Shown: positions 1 to 9,492, counted from the stretch's first letter. The stretch is 64,000 nucleotides of DNA from Cognatishimia maritima (GCF_900129685.1 NZ_FQWM01000005.1:177158-241157), one strand, 5' to 3'. Made by a program: numbers and translations. Notes: generated by a model from the letters alone, not told the origin.

Positions 1-877
1 GTTTGCGCGGCAGACCTTGCAACAGTTCCACACCGTTAAAACCCGCCAATCCAATCTGGCCCGGAATATCAATGCCCTGATCCAGCAGGTACAAAAGACC
101 ACCGGCCCCGATCATGTCGTTTGAATAATAAAGGAAATCAATGTCAGGCGAACGTTCCAAGATCGTCTGCGTCATCTCGCGCCCTTTGGCCAAGGCCGAG
201 CCGCCGGAATAGAATTCCTGATCTATGACTTCGACGCCACCCTTGGCCAGCGCCTCGGTGAACCCTTCAAACCGTTTGCGGGCGCGGTGATCGAGCGGCA
301 TCTTGGTCCCAAGGAAGCCGATGTTCTGATAACCCGCTTTCAGGATCGCCCGTGCCATTTCGCGGCCCGCCCGGCGGTGGGAGATACCAACCGCGGCATC
401 CACAGGGGTGCCGTCGACGTCCATGATTTCAACCACCGGAATGCCAGAGGCGCACAGCATGGCCTTAGACGCGTCGGAATGCTCCAAGCCAGCGATAATC
501 ACCCCAGAAGGTCGCCACGAGAGCATCTCGTAAAGCACCTTCTCTTCCTTTTCCGGAAGGTAGTCCGTGACGCCCACAACGGGCTGCAACTCGGTGTCTT
601 CGAGAATTTCACTGATGCCACTCAGGACTTCTGGGAAGACCATGTTCGAGAGCGACGGAATGATCACCGCGACGAGGTTGACCCGTTGGCTGGCCAGCGC
701 GCCAGCGATCTTATTGGGCACATATCCCAGATCTTTGGCCGCCCGCAGCACCTTTTGGCGTGTCGCGTCAGAGACATCGCCCCGGTTACGCAGCACACGG
801 CTGACAGTCATTTCCGACACGCCGGAAGCTTCGGAGACGTCGCGCAAAGTCAGGGAACGGTGTTCGTCGGAGGCCAC
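1..877 (-). CDS. LacI-family transcriptional regulator (3' end beyond window)
   Basis: The N-terminus is a LacI helix-turn-helix (LRDVSEASGVSEMTVSRVLR, about residues 10-29) followed by the hinge-like KVLRAAKDLGYVPN. A periplasmic-binding-protein-like sugar-sensing domain follows, with segments such as VAVIIPSLSNMVFPEVL and AGLEHSDASKAML. It should bind an operator as a dimer and release it on binding a sugar or sugar acid; the closest resemblance I see is to gluconate repressors of the GntR/LacI type, which is inference. I chose the GTG start at 877: AAAGGAA lies about 8 bases upstream and an in-frame stop lies just before it. The gene runs off the left edge after 292 codons, so only the C-terminal end is missing. 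It faces the same way as nqr but is separated from nqrF by 120 bases, and no target gene is visible. Confidence 0.9.
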   Translation of the reverse strand, partial: MASDEHRSLTLRDVSEASGVSEMTVSRVLRNRGDVSDATRQKVLRAAKDLGYVPNKIAGALASQRVNLVAVIIPSLSNMVFPEVLSGISEILEDTELQPVVGVTDYLPEKEEKVLYEMLSWRPSGVIIAGLEHSDASKAMLCASGIPVVEIMDVDGTPVDAAVGISHRRAGREMARAILKAGYQNIGFLGTKMPLDHRARKRFEGFTEALAKGGVEVIDQEFYSGGSALAKGREMTQTILERSPDIDFLYYSNDMIGAGGLLYLLDQGIDIPGQIGLAGFNGVELLQGLPRK

Positions 878-997
878 GATATTTTCCTTTACTTGTTAGG
901 GCTATGTTATCGTGAGGTTTTCACCTTTTACAAGCGAGACCGACACACCGCGACAAATGAAAACGGGTCGCGCATCTGCTCGACCCGTATTTTGATC

Positions 998-2221
998 TTA
1001 TCCGCCGAAATCATCCAGCATAATGTCTTCGCGATCCACGCCCAAATCCAAGAGCATATTGATCACGGATTGGTTCATGATTGGCGGGCCACACATGTAG
1101 TATTCGCAATCTTCAGGATTGGGGTGATCTTTCAGGTATTCTTCGTAAAGAACGTTGTGAATAAAGCCGGTATAGCCGCCCCAGTCATCTTCTGGCAGCG
1201 CGTCTGACAGCGCGACATGCCATGTGAAATTGGGGAATTCCTTGGCCAACTCATCGAAGTCCTCAACAAAGAACATCTCTTTCTTGGACCGTGCACCGTA
1301 CCAGAAGGTGATCTTGCGATCCCGGTTCTCGAGGCGCTTAAGCTGGTCAAAGATATGGCTGCGCATCGGGGCCATGCCCGCGCCGCCGCCGACAAAGACC
1401 ATTTCCTTGTCTGTATCGCGCGCAAAGAATTCGCCGAACGGACCGGAAATTGTGACCTTGTCACCCGGTTTCAGGTTGAAGATGTAAGACGACATCTGAC
1501 CGGCTGGAATGCCTTCGGACCCCGGAGGCGGAGACGCCACACGGACGTTCAGCATGATAATGCCTTTCTCGTCCGGGTAGTTCGCCATGGAATAGGCACG
1601 TTCGATCGGTTCCGCGACCGTGGACTCATACTGCCACAGGTTAAAGCGATCCCAATCTTCGCGGTATTCTTCTTCGATGTCGAAATCGGTGTACTTCAAC
1701 TTGTGCGCAGGCGCTTCGATCTGAATGTAGCCGCCCGCACGGAAGTTCACGTCTTCGCCTTCGGGCAGTTCCAGAACCAACGCTTTGATGAAGGTGGCGA
1801 CGTTTTCGTTGGAACGCACGGTGCATTCCCATTTCTTGACGCCGAACACTTCTTCGGGGACTTCGATGTCCATATCTTGCTTGACCGCAACCTGACAGGA
1901 CAGACGGTCGCCGCAAGAGGCTTCGCGTTTGGTGATGTGGCTTTCTTCGGTCGGCAAGATCGACCCGCCGCCAGAATGCACACGCACACGACACTGCGCG
2001 CAGGTGCCGCCGCCGCCGCAGGCAGACGGCACGAAAAGTTTTTGCTCTGCCAGCGTCTGCAACAGTTTGCCGCCCGCTGGCACAGAAATGGTTTTCTCAC
2101 CGTTGATCGTGATGTTCACATTGCCCGACGACACAAGGCGCGAGCGCGCGGCAAGAATGATCGTGACCAATGCAAGAACGATCAGCGTGAAGAGGATGAT
2201 ACCAAGGCCAAAGGTTTCCAA
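998..2221 (-). CDS. nqrF: Na+-translocating NADH:quinone reductase subunit F (NADH-oxidising, FAD and 2Fe-2S)
   Basis: Subunit F takes electrons from NADH onto FAD and passes them to a 2Fe-2S cluster that feeds the membrane part of the Na+ pump. An N-terminal membrane helix (about residues 5-24) precedes a ferredoxin domain with cluster ligands Cys68, Cys74, Cys77 and Cys109. Then come the flavin motif RAYSMANY and a ferredoxin-reductase NAD domain with [15 protein letters not shown] and the C-terminal YYMCGPPIM and DDFGG. Length (407 aa) fits the family. The start is TTG with GAGGGAG about 9 bases upstream, 13 bases after the nqrE stop. It is the last gene of the nqrABCDEF operon. Confidence 0.97.
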   Translation of the reverse strand: METFGLGIILFTLIVLALVTIILAARSRLVSSGNVNITINGEKTISVPAGGKLLQTLAEQKLFVPSACGGGGTCAQCRVRVHSGGGSILPTEESHITKREASCGDRLSCQVAVKQDMDIEVPEEVFGVKKWECTVRSNENVATFIKALVLELPEGEDVNFRAGGYIQIEAPAHKLKYTDFDIEEEYREDWDRFNLWQYESTVAEPIERAYSMANYPDEKGIIMLNVRVASPPPGSEGIPAGQMSSYIFNLKPGDKVTISGPFGEFFARDTDKEMVFVGGGAGMAPMRSHIFDQLKRLENRDRKITFWYGARSKKEMFFVEDFDELAKEFPNFTWHVALSDALPEDDWGGYTGFIHNVLYEEYLKDHPNPEDCEYYMCGPPIMNQSVINMLLDLGVDREDIMLDDFGG

Positions 2222-2234
2222 TGTCTTTGCTCCC

Positions 2235-2843
2235 TCAGAGTTTCACGCCAGAGAAGGACATGAAGGCCATCGCCATCAGACCTGCGGTGATAAAGGTGAT
2301 GCCAAGGCCCTGCAGACCGTCTGGAATGTCGGAGTATTTGAGTTTTTCGCGCACACCCGCCATCGCGGTGATCGCCAACGCCCAGCCAAAGCCAGAGCTG
2401 ACGCCATAGGTCACAGATTCCCCGAAGTTATAGCCCCGCTCCACCATGAACAGCGAACCACCCAGGATCGCACAGTTCACCGTGATCAGCGGCAGGAAGA
2501 CACCCAAAGCGTTGTAGAGCGGTGGAAAATACTTATCCAAAACCATCTCAAGGATCTGAACCAGTGCGGCAATCACACCGATGTAGGAAATCAGACCAAG
2601 GAAGGTCAGGTCGACATTGTCAAAGCCTGCCCAAGATAGCGCACCCGGCGCCAACAAATAGGTCAGGATCAGATTGTTCGCAGGCACGGTGATCGACTGC
2701 ACAACCATCACAGAAATACCTAGGCCGATTGCGGTCGAAATCTTTTTCGAGACCGCAATAAAGGTACACATGCCAAGGAAGAAGGACAGCGCAAGGTTTT
2801 CGACGAAAATCGCCTTAACCGCGAGGGAGATATAGGCTTCCAT
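2235..2843 (-). CDS. nqrE: Na+-translocating NADH:quinone reductase subunit E
   Basis: This 202-residue integral membrane subunit is built of about six helices and, in known Nqr complexes, is an inverted-topology partner of NqrD. Cys26 in [11 protein letters not shown] and Cys124 in [12 protein letters not shown] match the cysteines that with two from NqrD hold the single Fe (or 2Fe-2S) centre in the middle of the membrane. The sequence [16 protein letters not shown] is typical of the RnfA/NqrE family. The ATG overlaps the nqrD stop by one base, indicating translational coupling. Confidence 0.97.
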   Translation of the reverse strand: MEAYISLAVKAIFVENLALSFFLGMCTFIAVSKKISTAIGLGISVMVVQSITVPANNLILTYLLAPGALSWAGFDNVDLTFLGLISYIGVIAALVQILEMVLDKYFPPLYNALGVFLPLITVNCAILGGSLFMVERGYNFGESVTYGVSSGFGWALAITAMAGVREKLKYSDIPDGLQGLGITFITAGLMAMAFMSFSGVKL

Positions 2844-3496
2844 CAGTGTGCCTCCACCTGCTGGATTTTATATTCGCGTTCTTCGACCTGTTGTGGCTTC
2901 CAGGACCGGAACGCCCAGATGATCAGGCCGATGATAAAGAATGCGGATGGTGGCAGCAGCAGCATGCCGTTTGGCACATACCAGCCACCGTTATTGACGG
3001 TTTCCAAAATGGTCACACCGAAAAGGCTGCCAGAGCCAAAAAGCTCGCGGAAGAAGCCAACCAGCATCAGGATCAGGCCGTAGCCCAGACCGTTGCCGAC
3101 ACCGTCAATAAAGCTATCCAGCGGCGGGTTCTTCATCGCAAAGGCTTCGGCGCGGCCCATCACTATGCAGTTCGTGATGATCAGGCCCACAAAGACCGAC
3201 AAAGTCTTGGAAATCTCAAAGGCATAGGCCTTCAGCACCTGATCCACCAAGATCACAAGGCTCGCGATGATGATCATCTGCACGATGATCCGGATCGACC
3301 CCGGGATCTGGTTGCGGATGATCGAGATGAACATAGAGGCAAATGCCGTCACCAAAGTCACCGCGATGGTCATCACCAAAGCAACTTGAAGGGAAGAGGT
3401 CACCGCAAGCGCCGAACAGATGCCCAGAACTTGCAACGTGATCGGGTTATTATCAACCAGCGGGTCGATCAGCATGGTTCTGCGTGTCTGGGCCAT
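2843..3496 (-). CDS. nqrD: Na+-translocating NADH:quinone reductase subunit D
   Basis: A 217-residue polytopic membrane subunit of the RnfE/NqrD family. Cys27 ([11 protein letters not shown]) and Cys110 ([14 protein letters not shown]) are the expected ligands of the intramembrane iron centre shared with NqrE, which relays electrons from NqrF to the FMN in NqrC. The motif [16 protein letters not shown] is characteristic. It overlaps nqrE by one base downstream and nqrC by one base upstream (TAATG), so this block is tightly coupled. Confidence 0.97.
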   Translation of the reverse strand: MAQTRRTMLIDPLVDNNPITLQVLGICSALAVTSSLQVALVMTIAVTLVTAFASMFISIIRNQIPGSIRIIVQMIIIASLVILVDQVLKAYAFEISKTLSVFVGLIITNCIVMGRAEAFAMKNPPLDSFIDGVGNGLGYGLILMLVGFFRELFGSGSLFGVTILETVNNGGWYVPNGMLLLPPSAFFIIGLIIWAFRSWKPQQVEEREYKIQQVEAH

Positions 3497-4302
3497 TACA
3501 GATTCCCCTCATTAAGGTTTTTCAAGAACGGCTCGAAACCAGCCTCACCCATCCAGAACCGCACGAGATTGTGCACTCCGACGGAAGTAAGTGTTGCCCC
3601 GGCCAGCGCATCAATATGGTATTCGGGACCGGCCGGCGGCACAGTCTTAGAAACACTGATTTTCAGATCGCCGCTCTCGTCGGTCAACTTCTTGCCGTTC
3701 CACTGCGACTTCCAACGAGGGTTATCGACCTCGGCGCCCAGCCCCGGGGTTTCTGCATGTTCGTAAAATTGCAGCGCAAAGATGTCGTTGCCGTTTTCTT
3801 CCAAAGCGATGAAGCCATAAAGCGTCGACCACAGACCATAGCCATGAATCGGCAAGATAACTTTGTCGATGGCACCGGAGTCATCACGCAGCAAATAGAC
3901 GGTTTTGAATTGCGCCTGGCGACCAATGCCAGCTGGGTCATCCGCCAAGGCGACAGAGATTTCGGGGTCATCTGACGCCGCACGGTCATCGAATGTCTTG
4001 GGATCAAAACGGTCGACGAATTTGCCGGTCTCAAGCTCCACGACCTTTGGTTCAAACGCTGCGAACGCCTCGACCACATCTGCTTCGGGATCATAAATAC
4101 CCGCGACCTGCAGAATATTGATCTGCTTGTCTTTCAGGGCGTTCACTTCTTGAATCGGACGCAGGGCAACCGCCGCTGCGGAAACGATCATGGAGGCGAC
4201 AAGGCACAGCGCGACCGCGACGATCACGGTTTTGCTGACGGAATCAGGCGGCGCATCTAGAAAACGACGAATGAAACCTTTGTTCTCTGTATTTTCAGAC
4301 AT
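3496..4302 (-). CDS. nqrC: Na+-translocating NADH:quinone reductase subunit C (covalent FMN)
   Basis: Subunit C has one N-terminal membrane helix (about residues 22-46, [20 protein letters not shown]) and a periplasmic FMN-binding domain. The flavinylation motif is [10 protein letters not shown] near residues 231-240, with Thr237 the expected acceptor of FMN by phosphoester bond. The usual Ser/Thr four residues into the motif is Ala here, which the family tolerates. Length 268 aa is normal. The ATG lies 8 bases inside the 3' end of nqrB. ApbE, which attaches this flavin, is encoded divergently at 7006. Confidence 0.97.
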   Translation of the reverse strand: MSENTENKGFIRRFLDAPPDSVSKTVIVAVALCLVASMIVSAAAVALRPIQEVNALKDKQINILQVAGIYDPEADVVEAFAAFEPKVVELETGKFVDRFDPKTFDDRAASDDPEISVALADDPAGIGRQAQFKTVYLLRDDSGAIDKVILPIHGYGLWSTLYGFIALEENGNDIFALQFYEHAETPGLGAEVDNPRWKSQWNGKKLTDESGDLKISVSKTVPPAGPEYHIDALAGATLTSVGVHNLVRFWMGEAGFEPFLKNLNEGNL

Positions 4303-5494
4303 TGCGTTTCGCCCTGCGTTTGATGTTTGCCTGAACGACGAAGTAGTCGATCAACGGAGCAAAGACGTTTCCGAACAGAATGGCCAGCATCATGCCCTCT
4401 GGGAAGGCCGGATTGATCACACGGATCATCACAACCATGAACCCAATCAGCGCGCCATAGATGTAGCGACCCATGTTGGTGTGGGAGGCCGAAACAGGCT
4501 CTGTCACCATGAAGGCCAGACCGAAGGCATAACCACCAACGACGAGGTGCCAATACCAAGGCATCGCGAACATCGGGTTGCTGTCAGAGCCGATTAGGTT
4601 GAGCAGGCTAGAGAAGGCGATCATGCCCACCAGACAGCCGACAACCAGACGCCAGTTGGCGATCTTGGTGATCAGCAGGAAGGCAAGGCCGATGAGACAG
4701 GCCAAGGTGGACGTCTCGCCAATAGAACCCTGCATCAAGCCAAAGAAAGCGTCGGACCATTCGATCCCGCGTTCCGGCAGCGCTGCGTAGCCGTCTGATG
4801 CGCCAATCGACAACGCTGTCGCGCCAGAAAACCCATCAACTGGCGTCCAGATCGTGTCGCCCGACATCTGCGCCGGGTAGGCAAAATACAGGAACGCACG
4901 ACCCGTCAGCGCCGGGTTCAGGAAGTTCTTGCCGGTGCCGCCAAAGACTTCTTTACCAATCACAACACCAAAGATAATGCCCAACGCGACCTGCCACAGT
5001 GGCGTCGACGCAGGCATGATCAACGCGTAAAGCATGGACGTTACAAGGAAGCCTTCATTGACTTCGTGGCCCCTTACCGTGGCAAAGATCACTTCGAAAA
5101 TGCCGCCAGCGACCAACGTCACGATGTAAATCGGCAGGAAGTAAAGCGCGCCGTGCAGGATATTCGCCAGCGGGTTTGCAGCGTTAAAACCAATGCCGAA
5201 CGTGTCAATGATCCACGCCCTCCAGCCCGACGCGCCAAATTCTGCAATGGCAGAGTTGGTCTGCAGACCAACGTTGTACATGCCCCAAAGGATACAAGGG
5301 ATCGTCGCAATGACCACATAGGTCATGATCCGCTTCATATCGATATAAGACCGCGCATGGGGCGCGACGGTGGTGACGGCTTTTGGGGTATACAGAAAAC
5401 TCTCAACCATCTCGTAGATGGGGAAGTATTTCTCGTATTTTCCGCCCTTGGTGAACTGCGGCTCGATCCGGTCGAAGAAACTACGTAGGCCCAC
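4295..5494 (-). CDS. nqrB: Na+-translocating NADH:quinone reductase subunit B (Na+ channel, covalent FMN)
   Basis: The largest membrane subunit (399 aa, about ten helices) carries the Na+ pathway, a covalent FMN and riboflavin. The flavinylation site is DGFSGATALS (about residues 218-227), with the Thr of SGAT as acceptor. KNFLNPALTGRAFLYFAYP and MVTEPVSASHTNMGRY are hallmark segments. The start is GTG at 5494, with GAGG inside the nqrA end about 8 bases upstream; the nqrA stop is only 3 bases away. It overlaps nqrC by 8 bases. Confidence 0.97.
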   Translation of the reverse strand: MGLRSFFDRIEPQFTKGGKYEKYFPIYEMVESFLYTPKAVTTVAPHARSYIDMKRIMTYVVIATIPCILWGMYNVGLQTNSAIAEFGASGWRAWIIDTFGIGFNAANPLANILHGALYFLPIYIVTLVAGGIFEVIFATVRGHEVNEGFLVTSMLYALIMPASTPLWQVALGIIFGVVIGKEVFGGTGKNFLNPALTGRAFLYFAYPAQMSGDTIWTPVDGFSGATALSIGASDGYAALPERGIEWSDAFFGLMQGSIGETSTLACLIGLAFLLITKIANWRLVVGCLVGMIAFSSLLNLIGSDSNPMFAMPWYWHLVVGGYAFGLAFMVTEPVSASHTNMGRYIYGALIGFMVVMIRVINPAFPEGMMLAILFGNVFAPLIDYFVVQANIKRRAKRNV

Positions 5495-5497
5495 GGC

Positions 5498-6835
5498 TTA
5501 GCCCTCTTTCTCGATCTTGGTGAGACAGTCGCGCAGGGCGATGCCATATTCATACTTGGCCGGGCAGGCAAAGCCAACGAGACCTAGGTCTTCTTCGTCC
5601 AGCTCTAACGCGCCCAGCGCCTGCGCCTGATCGGTGTCCATCACAAGCATCGCACGCAAAAGCTGCGTCGGCAGGAAGTCCTGTGGCATCAGCTCTTCAA
5701 AGGTGCCAATCGGCACCATCGCGCGGCGACCCCCATTCAGGTTTGATGTCAGCGCATATAGTTTTTTGCTAAAGGCAGACCCCAGCACGGGTTGGAAAGC
5801 ATATTTTGACGGCATTGGACGAATCCAGCCCATCGGAATTTGCTTTGCATCTTCCTCGATCAAAGTGATCTGACGTGCGTACCGCCCCAGATATGCTGTT
5901 TCGCCTTCGCCCATTCGACCGCTTAGGATCGAACCAGAGATCATACGAACCGGTGCTTCACCAGTGATGTCCCCTGCGGTCAAATCCACCATGGACGCAC
6001 CCGCAACGGTGCGCACGAGGCGTGGGTTGGCGCAAAGCGGACCGGAAATCGCAATGACGCGCGAGGCATCGTAGTGACCGGTCTGCAGAAGTTTCCCGAT
6101 GGAGATCACGTCATGGAACCCAATGGTCCAAACAAGTTTCGCAGCGCTTGGCGGCTCCAAAAAGTGCATATGGGTGCCAGCCAGACCCGCCGGATGCGGG
6201 CCAGAGAAGCCAACCGCCTCTACACCGTCGACCGTCGGAACATCTGCGCCGGCCTCTTGGCACAGGTAGGTTTTGCCGTCTGAAAGCTTCGCAATCGCAG
6301 CCAAGCCAGCCGCAAAGGCCTCTGCATCTTGGGCAATGATCTCTGCCGCATCGCCAGACAGCGGTTCGGAATCCATCGCCGTCACATAAAGAGCGGCAGG
6401 ACGCGTCTCGGGATTAGGGACTTTGGAATAAGGCCGTGTGCGGAACGAGGTCCAGAGACCGGCGGCACACAGGCGTTCTGTCAGGCCTTCGGCGGTGCTC
6501 ACGTCACCAACGTTTGAAAAATCAATCGCTGGGGCTGCCGATTCATCAACTTCGATTTCAACGCTGACCAGAACACGACGCGCGCCGCGGTTGATCGCCT
6601 TCACGCGTCCTGAAACGGGCGAGGTCACCATCACATCAGGCGTGTCCTTATGGGCAAAGATTGGCGCGCCTGCGCCCACCACGTCACCTTCGTTCACAGC
6701 CAAGCGCGGCTTGAGCCCAATGTAGTCTGCGCCCAGCAGTGCAACCGTGCCGACCTTCGGGGCATCAGATATGCCACCTTGTGGTTGGCCGAGCACCGGA
6801 ACGTTCAGACCCTTCTTTAAGGAGAATATCTGCAC
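5498..6835 (-). CDS. nqrA: Na+-translocating NADH:quinone reductase subunit A
   Basis: Subunit A is the cytosolic subunit near the quinone site. Recognisable segments include LKKGLNVPVLGQPQ at the N-terminus, GRVKAINRGARRVLVSVEIE, WTSFRTRPYSKVP, GTHMHFLEPP and VGFACPAKYEYG at the C-terminus. The frame stays open upstream to a TTG at 6910, which would add 25 residues but has no ribosome binding site. NqrA proteins begin right before the LKKGL motif, so I take the GTG at 6835 (GGACGGGA about 10 bases upstream), giving 445 aa. It is the first gene of the operon; the promoter must lie in 6836-7005, shared with divergent apbE. Confidence 0.93.
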   Translation of the reverse strand: MQIFSLKKGLNVPVLGQPQGGISDAPKVGTVALLGADYIGLKPRLAVNEGDVVGAGAPIFAHKDTPDVMVTSPVSGRVKAINRGARRVLVSVEIEVDESAAPAIDFSNVGDVSTAEGLTERLCAAGLWTSFRTRPYSKVPNPETRPAALYVTAMDSEPLSGDAAEIIAQDAEAFAAGLAAIAKLSDGKTYLCQEAGADVPTVDGVEAVGFSGPHPAGLAGTHMHFLEPPSAAKLVWTIGFHDVISIGKLLQTGHYDASRVIAISGPLCANPRLVRTVAGASMVDLTAGDITGEAPVRMISGSILSGRMGEGETAYLGRYARQITLIEEDAKQIPMGWIRPMPSKYAFQPVLGSAFSKKLYALTSNLNGGRRAMVPIGTFEELMPQDFLPTQLLRAMLVMDTDQAQALGALELDEEDLGLVGFACPAKYEYGIALRDCLTKIEKEG

Positions 6836-7005
6836 GTTGAAATGATCCCGTCCATTTTTTGGCGTCTTATGCGCGTTGAAGGCGCGCTCTGGAAGGCTTA
6901 TTTGGCTCAAATCGGCAATTTTTTATTGAATCGGCTCCTAAAACACCTCAAAAGCGCCCCAACTGTTGTTCCATGACACAAATTTTTCCGCCGGAGACTG
7001 AAACC

Positions 7006-8037
7006 GTGACCCTGCAGCCCCTTTTCTCGCGCCGTAGCTTTCTTATCATGCCACTCGCGTTGGCCGCTTGTAAGAAAGGCTGGTCCTTGCTGGAGCTGAC
7101 CGGGCTGACCATGGGCACCACCTATTCTGTTGCGGCCATTGATCACTCCAAATCGGTGGATAAGACAGAACTGCAGGCCGCAATCACCGCCAGCTTGGCC
7201 AAAGTGAATGCGCAGATGTCTAACTGGGACGCCTCTTCGGAAATCGCGCGTTTCAATGCTTCCAAATCGACCGCGCCCTTTGCCGTGTCGCCTGAACTCG
7301 CAACCGTGATGCAAGCTGCACAAGACGTACATGTGGCCTCCGAAGGGCGCTTTGACGTTACGCTGGGCGGCCTGATCGACCTTTGGGGTTTTGGCGCGGG
7401 TGATGCCAAAGGCACTGCCCCAACAGAAGCAGAGATTGCTGCGGTGATGGACATCACCGGCCACGGCAATTCCCTGCGCGTCAACAACACTTCGCTGCAG
7501 AAACTCAATCCGGGCGCAGAAGTTTACCTCTCAGCCATCGGTAAGGGCTTTGGCGTTGACCAGGTCGCCCGTACCATCGAAAGCTTTGGCATTCGCGATT
7601 ACATGATCGAAATCGGCGGCGATCTTTATACGGCAGGCAAAAACCCTGACGGCATGCCTTGGCAGATCGGGATCGAATCCCCTGTCGCGCATGATCGCGG
7701 TGTTCAGCAGGTGGTCAGCGTCTCTAACTTGGGCATGGCGACCTCTGGCGACTATCGCAACTATTTCGAACAGGATGGCGTGCGCTATTCCCATATCCTA
7801 GACGGTACAACCGGCCGCCCTGTAACCCACAAAACAGCATCGGTCACCGTGCTGACCGAAAACGCCATGCTGGCTGATGCCTGGGCCACAGCGATGCTGG
7901 TGCTGGGCACCGAGCGCGGCCTGAAAATCGCAAACGAGCGCGACCTCGCGGTATTGTTTATTGATCGCAGTGCCGATTCTGCGCAGAAGGGCTTTGTCAC
8001 AACCCCAAGCGCGCGTTTCGCGGCGCTGCAAGCCTAA
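7006..8037 (+). CDS. apbE: FAD:protein FMN transferase (ApbE), predicted Tat lipoprotein
   Basis: ApbE uses FAD to attach FMN covalently to Thr of target proteins in the periplasm; here the obvious targets are NqrB and NqrC, encoded divergently. Family motifs are TGLTMGTTYSV, LIDLWGFG, YLSAIGKGFGVDQVA, YMIEIGGDLY, YSHILDGTTGRPV and ADAWATAMLVLG. The N-terminus carries SRRSFLIMPLALAAC, a twin-arginine motif and lipobox in one, suggesting a lipid-anchored, Tat-exported enzyme. I chose GTG at 7006, with GGAGA 9 bases upstream; an in-frame ATG at 6973 has no ribosome binding site. nqrM follows after 17 bases. Confidence 0.94.
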   Translation: MTLQPLFSRRSFLIMPLALAACKKGWSLLELTGLTMGTTYSVAAIDHSKSVDKTELQAAITASLAKVNAQMSNWDASSEIARFNASKSTAPFAVSPELATVMQAAQDVHVASEGRFDVTLGGLIDLWGFGAGDAKGTAPTEAEIAAVMDITGHGNSLRVNNTSLQKLNPGAEVYLSAIGKGFGVDQVARTIESFGIRDYMIEIGGDLYTAGKNPDGMPWQIGIESPVAHDRGVQQVVSVSNLGMATSGDYRNYFEQDGVRYSHILDGTTGRPVTHKTASVTVLTENAMLADAWATAMLVLGTERGLKIANERDLAVLFIDRSADSAQKGFVTTPSARFAALQA

Positions 8038-8054
8038 CAGCAAAGGTCAGACCC

Positions 8055-8294
8055 TTGGCGACATTCGCACTCACATTTGGCATTTTGCTCGTGATTATGA
8101 CGGGTATGGCTGTGGGTGTGATGTTCATGGGCAAAACCATCAAAGGCAGCTGCGGTGGCTTGAATGCAATTGCAGATGCCGACAAATGTTTGGTTTGCAA
8201 GAAAGACATCGACCTGGACAGCCCGCTGCGGGAACGGCTCGCCTGCCCCCGCGCGCGCAAGATGCTGGATCAGATGGACGCGGAACAGACCTAA
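8055..8294 (+). CDS. nqrM: NqrM, Na+-NQR iron-centre maturation factor (DUF539)
   Basis: A 79-residue protein with one N-terminal membrane helix (LTFGILLVIMTGMAVGVMF) followed by a short cysteine-rich domain: SCGGLNAI, then DKCLVCKKDI, then LACPRARK. This is the NqrM/DUF539 family, needed to deliver iron to the Cys4 site between NqrD and NqrE. The start is TTG with AAAGGT about 8 bases upstream, directly after apbE, so the two Nqr assembly factors form one transcript ending at the terminator that follows. Confidence 0.93.
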   Translation: MATFALTFGILLVIMTGMAVGVMFMGKTIKGSCGGLNAIADADKCLVCKKDIDLDSPLRERLACPRARKMLDQMDAEQT

Positions 8295-8317
8295 GCGCAA
8301 ACCTCTGCGATATTTTC

Positions 8318-8340
8318 AAACGCCCTTCGGGGCGTTTTTT
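8318..8340 (+). terminator. Rho-independent terminator of apbE-nqrM
   Basis: Eight-base stem AAACGCCC / GGGCGTTT with a TTCG tetraloop, followed by a T run. It lies 24 bases after the nqrM stop. Confidence 0.85.
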
Positions 8341-8350
8341 GTTCCGCCAC

Positions 8351-8533
8351 CTACCCCTCGGCCATTGGCACAAATCCCAACACCAATAGCGCTACCGCCG
8401 CAAACAGCCCAAACACCCACAATTGCCAGCGGGGGCCTTCGGCTTTCCAAACACGGCGATATTTGTAGCCTGCAAGACAGGCCAGAACGAAAAGTCCGGT
8501 GGCGATGGCGGGCGTTAAAGCGAATTCATTCAA
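8351..8533 (-). CDS. Small membrane protein of unknown function
   Basis: About 60 residues with two hydrophobic segments (AIATGLFVLACLAGY and WVFGLFAAVALLVLGFV) separated by a basic, Trp-containing loop (KYRRVWKAEGPRWQLW). The pattern is that of a real small inner-membrane protein with a positive cytoplasmic loop; I do not recognise the family. The start is uncertain: TTG at 8533 has GGGAAG about 9 bases upstream; an in-frame TTG at 8554 would add seven residues. It converges on nqrM and shares its terminator region. Confidence 0.5.
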   Translation of the reverse strand: MNEFALTPAIATGLFVLACLAGYKYRRVWKAEGPRWQLWVFGLFAAVALLVLGFVPMAEG

Positions 8534-8613
8534 AGCGCGGGCTTCCCAAAACAAAAATTACCGGTAGGCTAAGTGTCACGCCGCAGGAACACAATCAAGG
8601 AGGGCTCCGCTGC

Positions 8614-9135
8614 ATGCCAACATCCTATCGCGCTTCAAACCGAGGCGACCAAGCTCGCTCAAAGACCGTCAGCCAATCGACAAACACCAACCTCTCCGCC
8701 GGAGAAGCGCGCGTTGGTGATATCCTCTCCAAAAAGGGCAATGCGATCTTTTCCATCCGCCCCCAAGACACGATTGGTCACGCCGTCGAAGTCCTGCGCG
8801 ACAAACACATCGGCGCGGTCGTGGTCGTAGATGCTACCGGCGCCCTGGTCGGCATCTTGTCAGAGCGCGACATCGTCCGAAAACTGGCCGACACACCGGG
8901 CCGGACTCTGCCGCACAAGGTCGAGGACGTGATGACCAAGGATGTGCAAACGATCTCACCAAATGAAACCCTGGTCTCAGCCCTGCAGATCATGACCAAA
9001 GGCCGCTTCCGCCACGTCCCGGTCACAGATGACACGGGACTGATCGGCATGATCACCATCGGCGACGTCGTCAACCACCGGCTCACGGCGCTGGAACACG
9101 AGGCACTGCAACTGAAACAACTGATTGTTGGTTAG
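8614..9135 (+). CDS. CBS-domain protein (paired CBS/Bateman module)
   Basis: A 173-residue protein made of two CBS repeats. The first has VVVVDATGALVGILSERDIVRKL (given here as VVVVDATGALVG then ILSERDIVRKL); the second has VPVTDDTGLIGMITIGDVV. Such stand-alone modules bind adenine nucleotides or NAD and report energy state; the partner here is unknown. The ATG at 8614 has an excellent AAGGAGGG 9 bases upstream, so the long upstream extension of this frame is not used. A terminator follows. Confidence 0.92.
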   Translation: MPTSYRASNRGDQARSKTVSQSTNTNLSAGEARVGDILSKKGNAIFSIRPQDTIGHAVEVLRDKHIGAVVVVDATGALVGILSERDIVRKLADTPGRTLPHKVEDVMTKDVQTISPNETLVSALQIMTKGRFRHVPVTDDTGLIGMITIGDVVNHRLTALEHEALQLKQLIVG

Positions 9136-9164
9136 GTGCTTGCGGCAAATCCGCTAGATCCTCC

Positions 9165-9190
9165 ACAGGCCCTCCGGGGCCTGTTTTGTT
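9165..9190 (+). terminator. Rho-independent terminator of the CBS gene
   Basis: Stem ACAGGCCC / GGGCCTGT with TCCG loop, followed by TTTGTTTT. It also separates the CBS gene from the oppositely oriented tRNA. Confidence 0.85.
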
Positions 9191-9204
9191 TTGAGGTTAA
9201 TAAC

Positions 9205-9281
9205 TGGCGACCCCGGCAGGATTCGAACCTGCAACCTGCCCCTTAGGAGGGGGCTGCTCTATCCAGTTGAGCCACGGGGCC
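9205..9281 (-). tRNA. tRNA-Arg (anticodon CCU)
   Basis: On the minus strand a full cloverleaf of 77 bases can be folded. The acceptor stem GGCCCCG pairs with CGGGGTC, the anticodon stem GCCCC/GGGGC encloses CTCCTAA, giving anticodon CCT, and the T arm contains GGTTCGAATCC. The 3' CCA is encoded. It reads AGG codons. Confidence 0.95.
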
Positions 9282-9492
9282 GCGCGTGCCTTCCGTAAAA
9301 CATTCGTAGCTCAAGTTCAAAGTCGTTTTCATAGATCGCGGCCTGCAACGTGCCCGCTGTGCGAACGGGTCACGAAAACGCGCACAGCAAAACGCAAAAG
9401 CGTGACAGGAATTGAGCGGTGCATCTCTGGATCGGGAACCTGGCAGGCCCCATTTAAGTTCTACTCATAGCCACCACCTGGATGTTTTCGCC

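Noticed and set aside
287..2263. Long plus-strand frames over the LacI gene and nqrF (287-1207 and 1217-2263)
   Set aside because: Both are antisense to well-supported genes whose motifs are unmistakable on the minus strand.
8164..8613. Upstream extension of the CBS gene through nqrM and a terminator
   Set aside because: It would overlap nqrM and read through an intrinsic terminator; AAGGAGGG before ATG 8614 fixes the start.
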